Shown piece by piece: positions 17,674-25,680 of a DNA stretch of 64,000 nt. Both the position numbers and the translations under genes were made by a program. Each line of letters starts with the position of its first letter. The stretch's first letter is position 1. The DNA is from CALZFJ01 sp964459845 (GTDB taxonomy: Bacteria; Bacteroidota; Bacteroidia; Bacteroidales; Muribaculaceae): NCBI GenBank assembly GCA_964459845.1, contig CAYWOC010000003.1, positions 62,001 through 126,000 on the forward strand. Reading direction: 5' to 3'. The notes beneath the pieces were generated by a model that was given only the letters and a program-made list of their open reading frames with translations, was not told the DNA's origin and searched no databases.

Positions 17674-18329
17674 TGTATCATTCTTTTCTTTTCTTCAAGA
17701 CGATTATACATAACAGCGAGGTGGGCATATATTGATGTGTTCTGTATCACAATCTCATTGCTCGCCTTTATGCGCGACGGAGTGAAATTCCATATGGCTT
17801 GTATTCCACAGGCAATCATCGTGTCGGTGGCATCCTGAGCATGTTCTGCCGGCACTGCAAGGATTCCTATTTCTGTGCCAAACTCCTTCTGTCGCTCATC
17901 AAGCTCATCCATGCTGAAAATCGGCACACCGCCTATGTCGGTGCCTATGAGTGTCGGATTCACATCGAATCCTGCCACAATATTAAGTCCGAATTGCGTA
18001 AGTCCCGAGTCTTGTATCAGAGCCGAGCCAAGACTGCCTACACCTATCATAAACGCATTATGCTCTTGCTTGAATCCAAGGAAATCCTCAAGCTCATTGA
18101 CAAGTGTCTCCACCTCATATCCTATCCTTGTCTTTCCCTTAATGTTGAGAAACGACAAGTCTTTGGCTATCTGCGATGCATCAACATTTATCTCTTTGGC
18201 TATCTGCGTGGACGACACGTATTCCACATGGCGGCTGCGTTGCAGATTCAGATAAGCGAGATACCAAGGCAAGCGACTGATGGTAGGCTCAGGTAACAAT
18301 ATTTTTGCAATGTTTTTATTCTCAATCAT
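17670..18329 (-). CDS. rex: Redox-sensing transcriptional repressor Rex
   Basis: 219 residues from the ATG at 18329; a GTG three codons upstream is possible. The N-terminal winged helix (STQIAKEINVDASQIAKDLSFL) binds DNA. The Rossmann domain begins with GVGSLGSAL, the NAD(H)-binding loop, followed by VAGFDVNPTLIGTDIGGVPI. The ending HLAVMYNRLEEKK is the domain-swapped helix. Rex represses fermentation and electron-transport genes and is released by NADH. It is first in an operon with a FAH protein and porU. No clear Rex operator (TTGTGAA-type palindrome) was seen near its own promoter. Confidence 0.96.
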   Translation of the reverse strand: MIENKNIAKILLPEPTISRLPWYLAYLNLQRSRHVEYVSSTQIAKEINVDASQIAKDLSFLNIKGKTRIGYEVETLVNELEDFLGFKQEHNAFMIGVGSLGSALIQDSGLTQFGLNIVAGFDVNPTLIGTDIGGVPIFSMDELDERQKEFGTEIGILAVPAEHAQDATDTMIACGIQAIWNFTPSRIKASNEIVIQNTSIYAHLAVMYNRLEEKKRMIQ

Positions 18330-18351
18330 ATTTGCCACTGTTATTATTCGC

Positions 18352-18382
18352 CAAATTTAGCAATAATACTTCAATGCTCAAA
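18352..18382 (-). promoter_or_regulatory. Promoter of rex-FAH-porU (TTTG-N19-TAAATTTG)
   Basis: On the minus strand TTTG (18379-18382) and TAAATTTG (18352-18359) are 19 bases apart, a full consensus match. Transcription would begin near 18345, giving a very short leader of about 16 bases before the ATG at 18329. Confidence 0.7.
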
Positions 18383-18396
18383 AAAATCATAATTTT

Positions 18397-18588
18397 TTAA
18401 TATGAGAAAACACACACTATCACTGCAAGTGGAATGATGGCACATGCCGATATTGCAGAGCCGACAATCCGAGTGACGACCGAATGCACATAGCAACCAT
18501 TTCGCCTCCTATATATCACCAACAACAGAAACAGCGACTGGATTATCCCTACAATTCCAATATAAAACAGATATAATGCTAAACCCAT
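18397..18588 (-). CDS. Small two-helix membrane protein, unknown
   Basis: 63 residues with two hydrophobic helices (about 3-25, LYLFYIGIVGIIQSLFLLLVIY, and about 38-62, ending AIIPLAVIVCVFSY), joined by a basic turn RRRNGC. No family recognised. It lies between rex and another tiny membrane protein on the same strand. Composition and hydrophobic layout favour a real gene, but with this length conservation evidence would be needed. Confidence 0.45.
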   Translation of the reverse strand: MGLALYLFYIGIVGIIQSLFLLLVIYRRRNGCYVHSVVTRIVGSAISACAIIPLAVIVCVFSY

Positions 18589-18689
18589 AATTTTTCGTCA
18601 GTTTATATGGACAAATTTAAGGATAATTTGCGAGATCTTTATAATCATCTCTGAAAAATAGCAGAATTTCGGCATTGAGCCAGAGTGTC

Positions 18690-18869
18690 TTAATGACAGC
18701 AACCTATAAGCCACTGGCCAAACCCCACTGCCAACAGAATCGCAAGCATTACGCTTATCGTCCTGCTTGTGACGTTTTCTCCCCTGACTTTTTTCAACAC
18801 ACAAGCGCTTAGCACATAGACGCATTTGCCTACGATTATGCACATCAATATGACAAAAAGCCCAAGCAT
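18690..18869 (-). CDS. Small two-helix membrane protein, unknown
   Basis: 59 residues. Two hydrophobic helices (LGLFVILMCIIVGKCVYVLS and ISVMLAILLAVGFGQWLIG) flank a basic loop KKVRGENVTSR. An unusually good Shine-Dalgarno-like AGGAGG sits about 6 bases before the ATG, which is uncommon in this phylum and supports the start. No family recognised. It is on the same strand as, and about 100 bases before, the other small membrane protein upstream of rex. Confidence 0.5.
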   Translation of the reverse strand: MLGLFVILMCIIVGKCVYVLSACVLKKVRGENVTSRTISVMLAILLAVGFGQWLIGCCH

Positions 18870-19017
18870 ATTCTTCCTCCTACAGTCTTGATTTATGCAA
18901 AAGTAATTATTTTTAGCTAAAATCGCTCATTAAAGATACAATTTAAATCTATCGCGATGAAATGGTTAAAATTTTGTTAAATGAGCTTTGCCATAAAAAT
19001 ATAGAACGAATTTTTCA

Positions 19018-19025
19018 TATTTTTG
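19018..19025 (+). promoter_or_regulatory. -7 promoter box upstream of the GT2 / por gene cluster
   Basis: TATTTTTG matches TAnnTTTG. A TTTG at 18987-18990 is a little far (27 bases), so the -33 element is weak. Transcription would start near 19032, about 100 bases before the first GT2 gene. Confidence 0.4.
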
Positions 19026-19131
19026 TAAAAATATCTTGAAACTTACAGCTCGATACTTACGGTTTATAGTTTTTAAGTTTTCGTGAATACGATACACACT
19101 TTTTTATTCAGGCTCTAATTCTTATGTGGAT

Positions 19132-20316
19132 ATGTTTTTTGAAATTGTCGATATTGTCATATATGTCTTGCTTGCAGTAAATGTACTCTATTTACTTATA
19201 TATAGCATAGCATCGTTGAAACGCACCAAGAACAACGCGATAGAATACAAGCCCCAAAACGACACCGATTACACCCGATTTGCAGTGGTGATAGCCGCAT
19301 ATCGTGAGGACAATGTGATTGAACACACCGTGAAGACATGCCTTGCAGTAGATTACCCAAGCGACAAATTTGATGTGGTGGTGGTTTCCGACCACATGAA
19401 GCCGGAGACCAACGAGAGACTTCGGCAAATGCCTATAAAGGTGCTGCAAGTGGATTTCGAGCACAGTTCAAACACCAATTCACTGAAAGCGGCAGTGAAC
19501 GCCTTGAATGCCTACGGGCATTATGATGTTGTGGTGATTGTGGATGCCGACAACCTTATTCCCAAAACTTATCTGCGCGACCTGAACGCAAAATTCTCCG
19601 ATCCAAACGTCGAAGTGGTGCAAACTCACCGCGTAGCCAAAAACATCAACACCAATATGGCATACCTCGATGCTATAAGCGAGGAAATCAACAACTCCAT
19701 ATTCCGCCAAGGACACGCCAACCTCGGCATGTCGGCGGCTCTGATAGGCTCGGGTATGGCGTTCCGCTTCAAGCTCTTCTACAACGCTATCCTAAGTGCC
19801 GAATCGATCGGCGGATTCGACCGCGAGCTTGAGCTGAGGCTGCTTTTCAATGGTGTGAAATTCCATTACCTGCCCAACACCTACATCAAAGACGAGAAGA
19901 TTCAGCATTCGCAGCATTTCTACAAGCAACGCCGTCGATGGCTTGCCGCACAATATGAGAGCCTATGGGCATTTGCCCACTATTTGCTGCCCGCAATAAA
20001 GCGCCGTCGATGGGATTTCTGCGACAAGCTGATTCAGCAAGCCATGTTTTCGCGGGTGCTGCTGCTCGGCATCCTGTGTGTGATTGCAGTGTTCATGCAA
20101 ATCACATTCTCGCAATATGCGCTAAAATGGTGGATACTGCTCGTCGCGCTCATTACGGCGCTTATATGCGCAATACCCCACAAATATTGCACACGAAAGT
20201 TGCTGAAAGTCTTGAGCCTCGTCCCTATGACATTTGCTATGATGTTTTGGAATCTGTTTAAGCTGAAAGAGGCTAAGCGCAAATTCATCCACACCGAACA
20301 CGGAATAAAGAAATAG
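19132..20316 (+). CDS. Membrane-bound family 2 glycosyltransferase with QxxRW motif
   Basis: 394 residues from the ATG at 19132, with an alternative GTG two codons earlier. An N-terminal membrane helix (VIYVLLAVNVLYLLIYSI) is followed by a GT-A domain. It starts FAVVIAAYREDNVIEHTVKTC and has the metal-binding DAD in VVIVDADNL. The GSGMAFR acceptor loop, ExD-type FDRELEL and QRRRW motif (QxxRW) of processive or lipid-linked GT2 enzymes follow. Two or three C-terminal membrane helices complete it. It probably transfers sugars onto a lipid- or polymer-linked acceptor at the inner membrane. It is 26 bases before the second GT2 gene, so they are one unit. Confidence 0.87.
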   Translation: MFFEIVDIVIYVLLAVNVLYLLIYSIASLKRTKNNAIEYKPQNDTDYTRFAVVIAAYREDNVIEHTVKTCLAVDYPSDKFDVVVVSDHMKPETNERLRQMPIKVLQVDFEHSSNTNSLKAAVNALNAYGHYDVVVIVDADNLIPKTYLRDLNAKFSDPNVEVVQTHRVAKNINTNMAYLDAISEEINNSIFRQGHANLGMSAALIGSGMAFRFKLFYNAILSAESIGGFDRELELRLLFNGVKFHYLPNTYIKDEKIQHSQHFYKQRRRWLAAQYESLWAFAHYLLPAIKRRRWDFCDKLIQQAMFSRVLLLGILCVIAVFMQITFSQYALKWWILLVALITALICAIPHKYCTRKLLKVLSLVPMTFAMMFWNLFKLKEAKRKFIHTEHGIKK

Positions 20317-20342
20317 CCCCAAACACACAGCAAAAGGACAAT

Positions 20343-21212
20343 ATGGAAAAGGCTGAATACGACGATAAAGTTTCAATAATAACCGTAAACTACAACGGAT
20401 GGCGCGACACATGCGCTATGATTGAATCGCTTGCAAGATATGAGACTTATCCCTATGAGGTAATTGTGGTGGATAATGCCTCTCGTGGTGATGATGCCAA
20501 GCTGATAGCCTCAGCACACCCCGAAGTGCGAGTCATCACAAGCAAAAAGAACCTCGGTTTCGCTGGCGGTAACAATCTTGCCATTCCTTACGCCACAGGC
20601 AACTACCTTTTCTTCCTAAACAACGACACCGAGATAAAACGCCCCATTCTTTCAACCCTTGTCGGGAGGCTGCAAGACTCGTCGGTCGGCGGAGTGTCGC
20701 CACTCATCAGATTTTTCGACAATCCAGAAGCCATACAATACAACGGCTACTGGCGGCTTACGCCTATCTCGTTGCGCAACACCGAGCCACAAGACTGGGA
20801 AGCCCACAAGCACACTCCAAGCTGCGAGATTGACGTGATGCATGGTGCTGCCATGATGGTGCGTCGCGACGTACTCGACCGCGTAGGTCCTATGCGAGAA
20901 GACTACTTCCTGTTCTATGAAGAATTTGACTGGAGCTACCGCATTCTTGAAGCCGGATATAAGATATGGTATGAAGCCGATGCAGAAGTATATCACAAAG
21001 AAGGTCAAAGTGTAGGCAAAATCACGCCTATGCGGGTACTATACATGACGCGCGCCCGCCGGCTATTCGTGCGCTACAACTCTCATGGATGGCGCAAGTG
21101 GGCAAGCTATTGCTATCTCCTCGGAGTCGTTCTGCCGCGCGACATCTTGCGCTACGCCCTGCAATGTCGCTTCGACCTCGTAAAAGCGGCATTATCCTCA
21201 CTAACGAAATAG
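20343..21212 (+). CDS. Family 2 glycosyltransferase (rhamnosyltransferase-like)
   Basis: 289 residues. The GT-A nucleotide-binding start is VSIITVNYNGWRDTCAMIESL, followed by VIVVDNASRGDDAKL and the metal-binding FFLNNDTEI. The acceptor/catalytic stretch MHGAAMMVRRDVLDRVG and DYFLFYEEFDWSYRILEAGY is typical of WbbL/RfbN-type transferases that build O-antigen or similar chains. No transmembrane segment is evident, apart from an amphipathic C-terminus. It follows the other GT2 gene and precedes porT by about 100 bases. Confidence 0.9.
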   Translation: MEKAEYDDKVSIITVNYNGWRDTCAMIESLARYETYPYEVIVVDNASRGDDAKLIASAHPEVRVITSKKNLGFAGGNNLAIPYATGNYLFFLNNDTEIKRPILSTLVGRLQDSSVGGVSPLIRFFDNPEAIQYNGYWRLTPISLRNTEPQDWEAHKHTPSCEIDVMHGAAMMVRRDVLDRVGPMREDYFLFYEEFDWSYRILEAGYKIWYEADAEVYHKEGQSVGKITPMRVLYMTRARRLFVRYNSHGWRKWASYCYLLGVVLPRDILRYALQCRFDLVKAALSSLTK

Positions 21213-21314
21213 CACCCGGCCACCACACAAAAAATTTTCACTGACATAGAATGGGATAGCAGAAAATTGCGTGGAAGGATGCAATAATTTTTGCAGTGGT
21301 GCGTTTTAATAGTA

Positions 21315-22103
21315 ATGATAAAGAACATTCGAGAAATATGTACCAAGTTTTTGGCGATGTGTCGCAATCGTGAAGCTGCACTTTTGTGCCACAGTGCGGG
21401 ACGTACGCTTATGGCTGCGCTGCTGCTTATGGGCGTGTCGTGCTGCTGGGCGCAAGATAACGACCGCATACTCAATCGCCAATATGCCGATTTGAAAAAG
21501 CTGCATTTCGGATTCTCGGTGGGATTCCATTTTCAAGATTTGAAAATGCAGAACAATGGCTATGTGACAGAAGATGGCGAGGCTTGGTTTGCCGAAGTGC
21601 CGAGCCATTCTCCGGGATTTTGCGTGAATGTCCTTGCCGACTTGCGGCTGTCGAAGTTCTTCAATCTGCGCTTCTCGCCCGGAATGTATTTCGGCAATAA
21701 GAATGTGAAATTCCGTGATGCCACAAATGATGTGGTTGAAAGCCAGAACGTGAAAAGCAACTATGTGGTTCTGCCGGTTGATTTGAAGTACTCGGCTTTG
21801 CGCCACCGCAATATGCGTCCGTATCTAATCGGAGGACTAATGGGAGTGTTCGACGTGTCGAAGAAGCGGAGCGAGCAGATTGCGCTCAATTCAAGCGACG
21901 TGATGCTCAGCATTGGGTTTGGCTGCGATTTCTATTTGCCGTTTTTCAAGCTGTGTCCTGAAGTGAAATTCTGCTTTGGACTGAAAGACATATTGAAGCA
22001 CGACCGCCCCGACCTGTCGGACGATCCCGGAAAAATGAAATACACCAATTCCCTGAACCGAGTGTCATCGAATATGGTGGTCGTGACGTTTTATTTTGAA
22101 TGA
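21315..22103 (+). CDS. porT: T9SS-associated outer-membrane barrel protein PorT
   Basis: 262 residues from the ATG at 21315; an upstream in-frame TTG at 21291 is rejected. The signal region is long, ending LLLMGVSCCWAQ near residue 51. The mature protein is an eight-stranded-type barrel. The opening LHFGFSVGFHFQDLKM and the middle LNLRFSP-like FFNLRFSPGMYFGNK match the PorT/outer-membrane beta-barrel (OMP_b-brl_2) family. It ends in VVVTFYFE, with an aromatic C-terminus as expected for a barrel. Its position immediately before porP-porK-porL-porM-porN supports PorT, an envelope factor needed for T9SS function. Identity rests partly on this context. Confidence 0.8.
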   Translation: MIKNIREICTKFLAMCRNREAALLCHSAGRTLMAALLLMGVSCCWAQDNDRILNRQYADLKKLHFGFSVGFHFQDLKMQNNGYVTEDGEAWFAEVPSHSPGFCVNVLADLRLSKFFNLRFSPGMYFGNKNVKFRDATNDVVESQNVKSNYVVLPVDLKYSALRHRNMRPYLIGGLMGVFDVSKKRSEQIALNSSDVMLSIGFGCDFYLPFFKLCPEVKFCFGLKDILKHDRPDLSDDPGKMKYTNSLNRVSSNMVVVTFYFE

Positions 22104-22131
22104 TGATATTTTTTGTGAGGTATAGCAAGTG

Positions 22132-23148
22132 ATGAAAACTGAGGCACACTACATAAGATATTGCAGATACTTGATGCAGGTCGCACTTGTGCGGCTTGTA
22201 GTGCTTATAGTGGTGGGTATCGTGCCTGTTGCCGTATCGGCACAGACCGATGCGCAACTCACTCAATACTGGGCTATGCCGACTTATTATAATCCAGGAG
22301 CCGCAGGCAACAGCGACTTTATCCGCGTCACGGCTGCAAGCCGCTTGCAGTGGGTGGGCATACCGAGAGCGCCACAAGCATTCCTCGGACTTGCCGACAG
22401 CCCGTTTAAGCTGCTCGGCAAGCGTATCGGTGCAGGTGTGGCGTTTATGCAGGAGACCGCCGGACTATACAGCACACTCAACGCTTCGGCTCAGTTGGCA
22501 TATAAAATCAAGTTTCCGAAAGGCGAACTCAGCATAGGCATGCAAGTGGGAATCATCAGCGAGACATTTAAAGGCACAGAAGTGCATAACCCCGACGATG
22601 ACGACTACCACGAGGGCAACGACGACGGAATACCCACGATGGACATCAACGGAACATCACTCGACGTTGGGGCTGGCTTGTTCTACACCCGCAAAAACTT
22701 CTGGGCATCGCTGTCGGCTACGCACCTCACACAGCCTACTATCACAATGAAAGCCGAATCGGAACAGGAGAAGCAATATGAATTCAATACATCGAGAATC
22801 TGTTATTTTATGGCAGGTGGCAATATTCCAATAAAAAATACGTTATTTGAATTGCAGCCCTCGATGTTGGCTAAGAGCGATTTCACATTCTTCAGTGCCG
22901 AGGCTACGGCGCGCGTGCGCTACAACAAGTTCATTTCGGGCGGTGTGGCATACAGGTGGAACGATGCCGTGTCGGTGATGATAGGAGCCGAATTCAAGAA
23001 TTTTTTTCTCGGCTACAGCTATGATTACCCCATATCAAGCATATCTAAGGCAAGCAGCGGCAGCCACGAGGTGTTTCTTCGCTACAACGTGAAGCTGAAT
23101 ATGGCAGACAAGAATAAGAACAAACATAAGAGTATTCGTATAATGTAG
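22132..23148 (+). CDS. porP: PorP/SprF family T9SS outer-membrane protein
   Basis: 338 residues from the ATG at 22132 (a GTG one codon earlier is possible). After the signal peptide (ending VAVSAQ) it begins TDAQLTQYWAMPTYYNPGAAGN, the PorP/SprF hallmark 'd.q.tqy...p..yNPa.aG'. It then runs AASRLQWVGIPRAPQAF with alternating beta strands. It ends with VFLRYNVKLN. PorP works with the PorK-PorN ring at the outer membrane. It is first of the tight run porP-K-L-M-N; porK starts six bases after its stop. Confidence 0.93.
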   Translation: MKTEAHYIRYCRYLMQVALVRLVVLIVVGIVPVAVSAQTDAQLTQYWAMPTYYNPGAAGNSDFIRVTAASRLQWVGIPRAPQAFLGLADSPFKLLGKRIGAGVAFMQETAGLYSTLNASAQLAYKIKFPKGELSIGMQVGIISETFKGTEVHNPDDDDYHEGNDDGIPTMDINGTSLDVGAGLFYTRKNFWASLSATHLTQPTITMKAESEQEKQYEFNTSRICYFMAGGNIPIKNTLFELQPSMLAKSDFTFFSAEATARVRYNKFISGGVAYRWNDAVSVMIGAEFKNFFLGYSYDYPISSISKASSGSHEVFLRYNVKLNMADKNKNKHKSIRIM

Positions 23149-23153
23149 AATAT

Positions 23154-24599
23154 ATGAAAAAAGTAATAATTTATATCTCCCTTGCACTGGCTGTGGCATC
23201 ATGTATGGCACCAAAGGGCAATAGCGGCAGTGGTGGCGGTGAAGTTACTGGTGTCGGCGGTGTCGCATGGTCGGAGCCAACACCATATGGTATGGTGCTT
23301 GTAGATAGAGGTTCAATGAAAGTGGGTGTCGCCGATTCCGACAGCGTATGGGGCTTGAAGCCTAACGCTCGTGGCGTGTCGGTAGATGCTTTCTGGATGG
23401 ACGAAACCGAAATCACCAACTCAAAGTATAAGCAGTTCCTGTTCTGGGTGCGCGACTCCATTATCCGTGAACGTCTTGCCGACCCGGCATACGGCGGCAA
23501 TGAGGCATTCAAGATAGAGGAGGACAAAGAGGGCAACCCTATCACTCCGCGCCTTAACTGGTCGAAAGCGATTCCTTGGAAAAATCCTAATGAGGATGAA
23601 GCCCGCGCCATAGAGAGTGTGTATCGCACAAATCCTATCACTGGCGTGCGAGAGCTTGACCCTACACAGATGATATATCGCTATGAAATCTATAATATGA
23701 CCGAGGCTGTGAAGCGCAAAAATCGTCTCGACCCGAAACGCCGTGACTATAATACCGACCATGAGGTATCGGACATCGCTCCTATGATTTCCAAGGATAC
23801 GGCATACATCGACGATGAGGGCAAAATTAAGCGTGAAACTATCACTCGCGCTCTCACTGGCGACTATGATTTCTTGAACACATATATTGTTAACATATAT
23901 CCCGACACAACTTGCTGGGTGAACGATTTCGAAAATGCCTACAATGAGCAGTATGTACGCATGTATTTCTCTCATGCCGGCTATAATGATTATCCTGTGG
24001 TGGGTGTAAGCTGGGAGCAAGCTAATGCATTCTGTGCTTGGCGTACCGACTATCTGCGCCGCTCGCTCGGCAAACTTGGAGTGTATGTGGAACCGTATCG
24101 CTTGCCTACTGAGGCTGAGTGGGAATATGCTGCTCGTGCCGGCATGAACAAGAACAAGTATCCGTGGGACGGAGATTTGCCTATGGAGGAGAAAGAAGGA
24201 TGCTTCTATGCCAACTTCAAGCCGCAGGAGGGCAATTATGTGAAAGACGGCAACTTGATAACATCTCGTGTAGGCACATATGCCGCCAACAACTTTGGCT
24301 TGTATGATATGGCTGGAAACGTGAGTGAATGGACTTCTACAGCTTATACCGAGAGTATCGACAAGAAGACGAGCGACCTGAACCCTGAATACAGATATGA
24401 CGCGGCTGTGGGCGATAACGACAAAGACCCATACAATATGACGCGTAAAATCGTGCGTGGCGGTTCGTGGAAAGACGTGGCGCATAATGTGCGCAGCGAC
24501 TTGCGCATGTGGGAATACCAGAATGAGCAACGCTCATATATCGGTTTCCGCTGCGTGCGCTCTACGATAGGGTTCAGCAAGAACAAGAAAAGAAAGTGA
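23154..24599 (+). CDS. porK: T9SS ring lipoprotein PorK (GldK)
   Basis: 481 residues with a lipoprotein signal (ISLALAVASC). The body is a sulfatase-modifying factor (SUMF1/FGE)-like fold: FWMDETEITNSKYKQF near the N-terminus, DYPVVGVSWEQANAFCAWRT in the middle, YRLPTEAEWEYAARAG, DMAGNVSEWT and a closing RGGSWKD...IGFRCVR. A 150-residue insertion between the first two motifs is typical of GldK/PorK. PorK and PorN form large rings tethered to the outer membrane. Confidence 0.96.
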   Translation: MKKVIIYISLALAVASCMAPKGNSGSGGGEVTGVGGVAWSEPTPYGMVLVDRGSMKVGVADSDSVWGLKPNARGVSVDAFWMDETEITNSKYKQFLFWVRDSIIRERLADPAYGGNEAFKIEEDKEGNPITPRLNWSKAIPWKNPNEDEARAIESVYRTNPITGVRELDPTQMIYRYEIYNMTEAVKRKNRLDPKRRDYNTDHEVSDIAPMISKDTAYIDDEGKIKRETITRALTGDYDFLNTYIVNIYPDTTCWVNDFENAYNEQYVRMYFSHAGYNDYPVVGVSWEQANAFCAWRTDYLRRSLGKLGVYVEPYRLPTEAEWEYAARAGMNKNKYPWDGDLPMEEKEGCFYANFKPQEGNYVKDGNLITSRVGTYAANNFGLYDMAGNVSEWTSTAYTESIDKKTSDLNPEYRYDAAVGDNDKDPYNMTRKIVRGGSWKDVAHNVRSDLRMWEYQNEQRSYIGFRCVRSTIGFSKNKKRK

Positions 24600-24653
24600 G
24601 AATAAGACAAACTACAATAATTAGGAAGAACGAAAAATTTGCACAATAAATTT

Positions 24654-25610
24654 ATGGGCAAGATTAAGAAATATAAAAATGGCATTGAGCGTTTTCTCTC
24701 GGGAGAAAAGGGACAGCGTTTTTTCAACTTCGCTTATAGTATAGGTGCGGCTGTCGTGATTTGGGGTGCTCTTTTCAAAATTCTGCACCTGCCTGGTGGC
24801 AGCACTCTGCTATGTATCGGTATGGGTACTGAGGTGCTGATGTTCGTCTTGACGGCATTCGACCGTCCAGCCGAGGAATATAAGTGGGAAGAGGTGTTCC
24901 CCGTGCTTCGCTCAAAAGATCCGGAGGATCGTCCCGACTTCAATAGCGGTGCCGGAATTGTGATAACAGGCTCGGGCGCAAATGCTACTGCCGTGAACGG
25001 CGGAGCGGTTGATGCCGGAGAGGCTCGCCATGCAGTGGGCATCCCCGACGGAATAAACTTGAGTGAAGAGGATTCACGCAGCTTGAGCGAAAGTATCGCC
25101 AAAATGTCGGCGGCAAGCGAGCAGCTTGCCAAGATGGCAGAACTGACCGATGCCACACAGCAATATCTCAGCCAGATGTCGGCTATATCGGAACAGATGG
25201 AGCGGCTGCGCACCACAACCGAGGCTCTGAACAACGTGTCGGATGTGCTGCTCGGAAGCTACCGTGCAATCACCGACAACAGCGAGAACATAACGCGCAG
25301 CTCTACCGGATACGTAGAGCAGATGGAGAGCCTTAACCGCAATATCAGCGGACTAAACGCTATCTACGAGATTCAACTGAAGAGCATATCTTCTCAACTC
25401 GACAGTATTGACCGCGTGAACCGTGGCTTGAAGGATATTCGCGACATGTATGAGAAATCGGCACGCGAGAGCAACTCTTATTGCGACGAAACCGAAAAAC
25501 TCGCTTATAACATGAAGCAGCTCAACAGCGTGTATGAACGCATGGTGAAGGCGATGACTACAAATATGTATCGCCCTATGATGCCGGGCGATGATTCCGA
25601 TAAGGATTGA
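24654..25610 (+). CDS. porL: T9SS inner-membrane motor protein PorL (GldL)
   Basis: 318 residues from the ATG at 24654. Two transmembrane helices (about 20-65: NFAYSIGAAVVIWGALFKI and LLCIGMGTEVLMFVLTAF) carry the conserved glutamate (GTEVLMF) proposed to take part in proton-driven rotation. After a linker, residues about 125-318 form a long cytoplasmic coiled coil (AAQEQLAKM-type heptads, many Gln/Met/Ser). PorL pairs with PorM to power secretion. Confidence 0.94.
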   Translation: MGKIKKYKNGIERFLSGEKGQRFFNFAYSIGAAVVIWGALFKILHLPGGSTLLCIGMGTEVLMFVLTAFDRPAEEYKWEEVFPVLRSKDPEDRPDFNSGAGIVITGSGANATAVNGGAVDAGEARHAVGIPDGINLSEEDSRSLSESIAKMSAASEQLAKMAELTDATQQYLSQMSAISEQMERLRTTTEALNNVSDVLLGSYRAITDNSENITRSSTGYVEQMESLNRNISGLNAIYEIQLKSISSQLDSIDRVNRGLKDIRDMYEKSARESNSYCDETEKLAYNMKQLNSVYERMVKAMTTNMYRPMMPGDDSDKD

Positions 25611-25680
25611 TTGCCAATCGGCATCTTGAGAAGTAATAAGATATATTGTAAAAAAGGATTTTGTGTAAAAACAATAATAA

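Noticed and set aside
18598..18843. Minus-strand frame of 81 codons (MHNRRQM...)
   Set aside because: Its composition is not protein-like, and it overlaps a better frame (18690-18869) with two membrane helices and a ribosome-binding site.
23421..24530. Long minus-strand open frame of 369 codons
   Set aside because: Antisense to porK; the plus-strand gene has clear SUMF1-like motifs and operon context.
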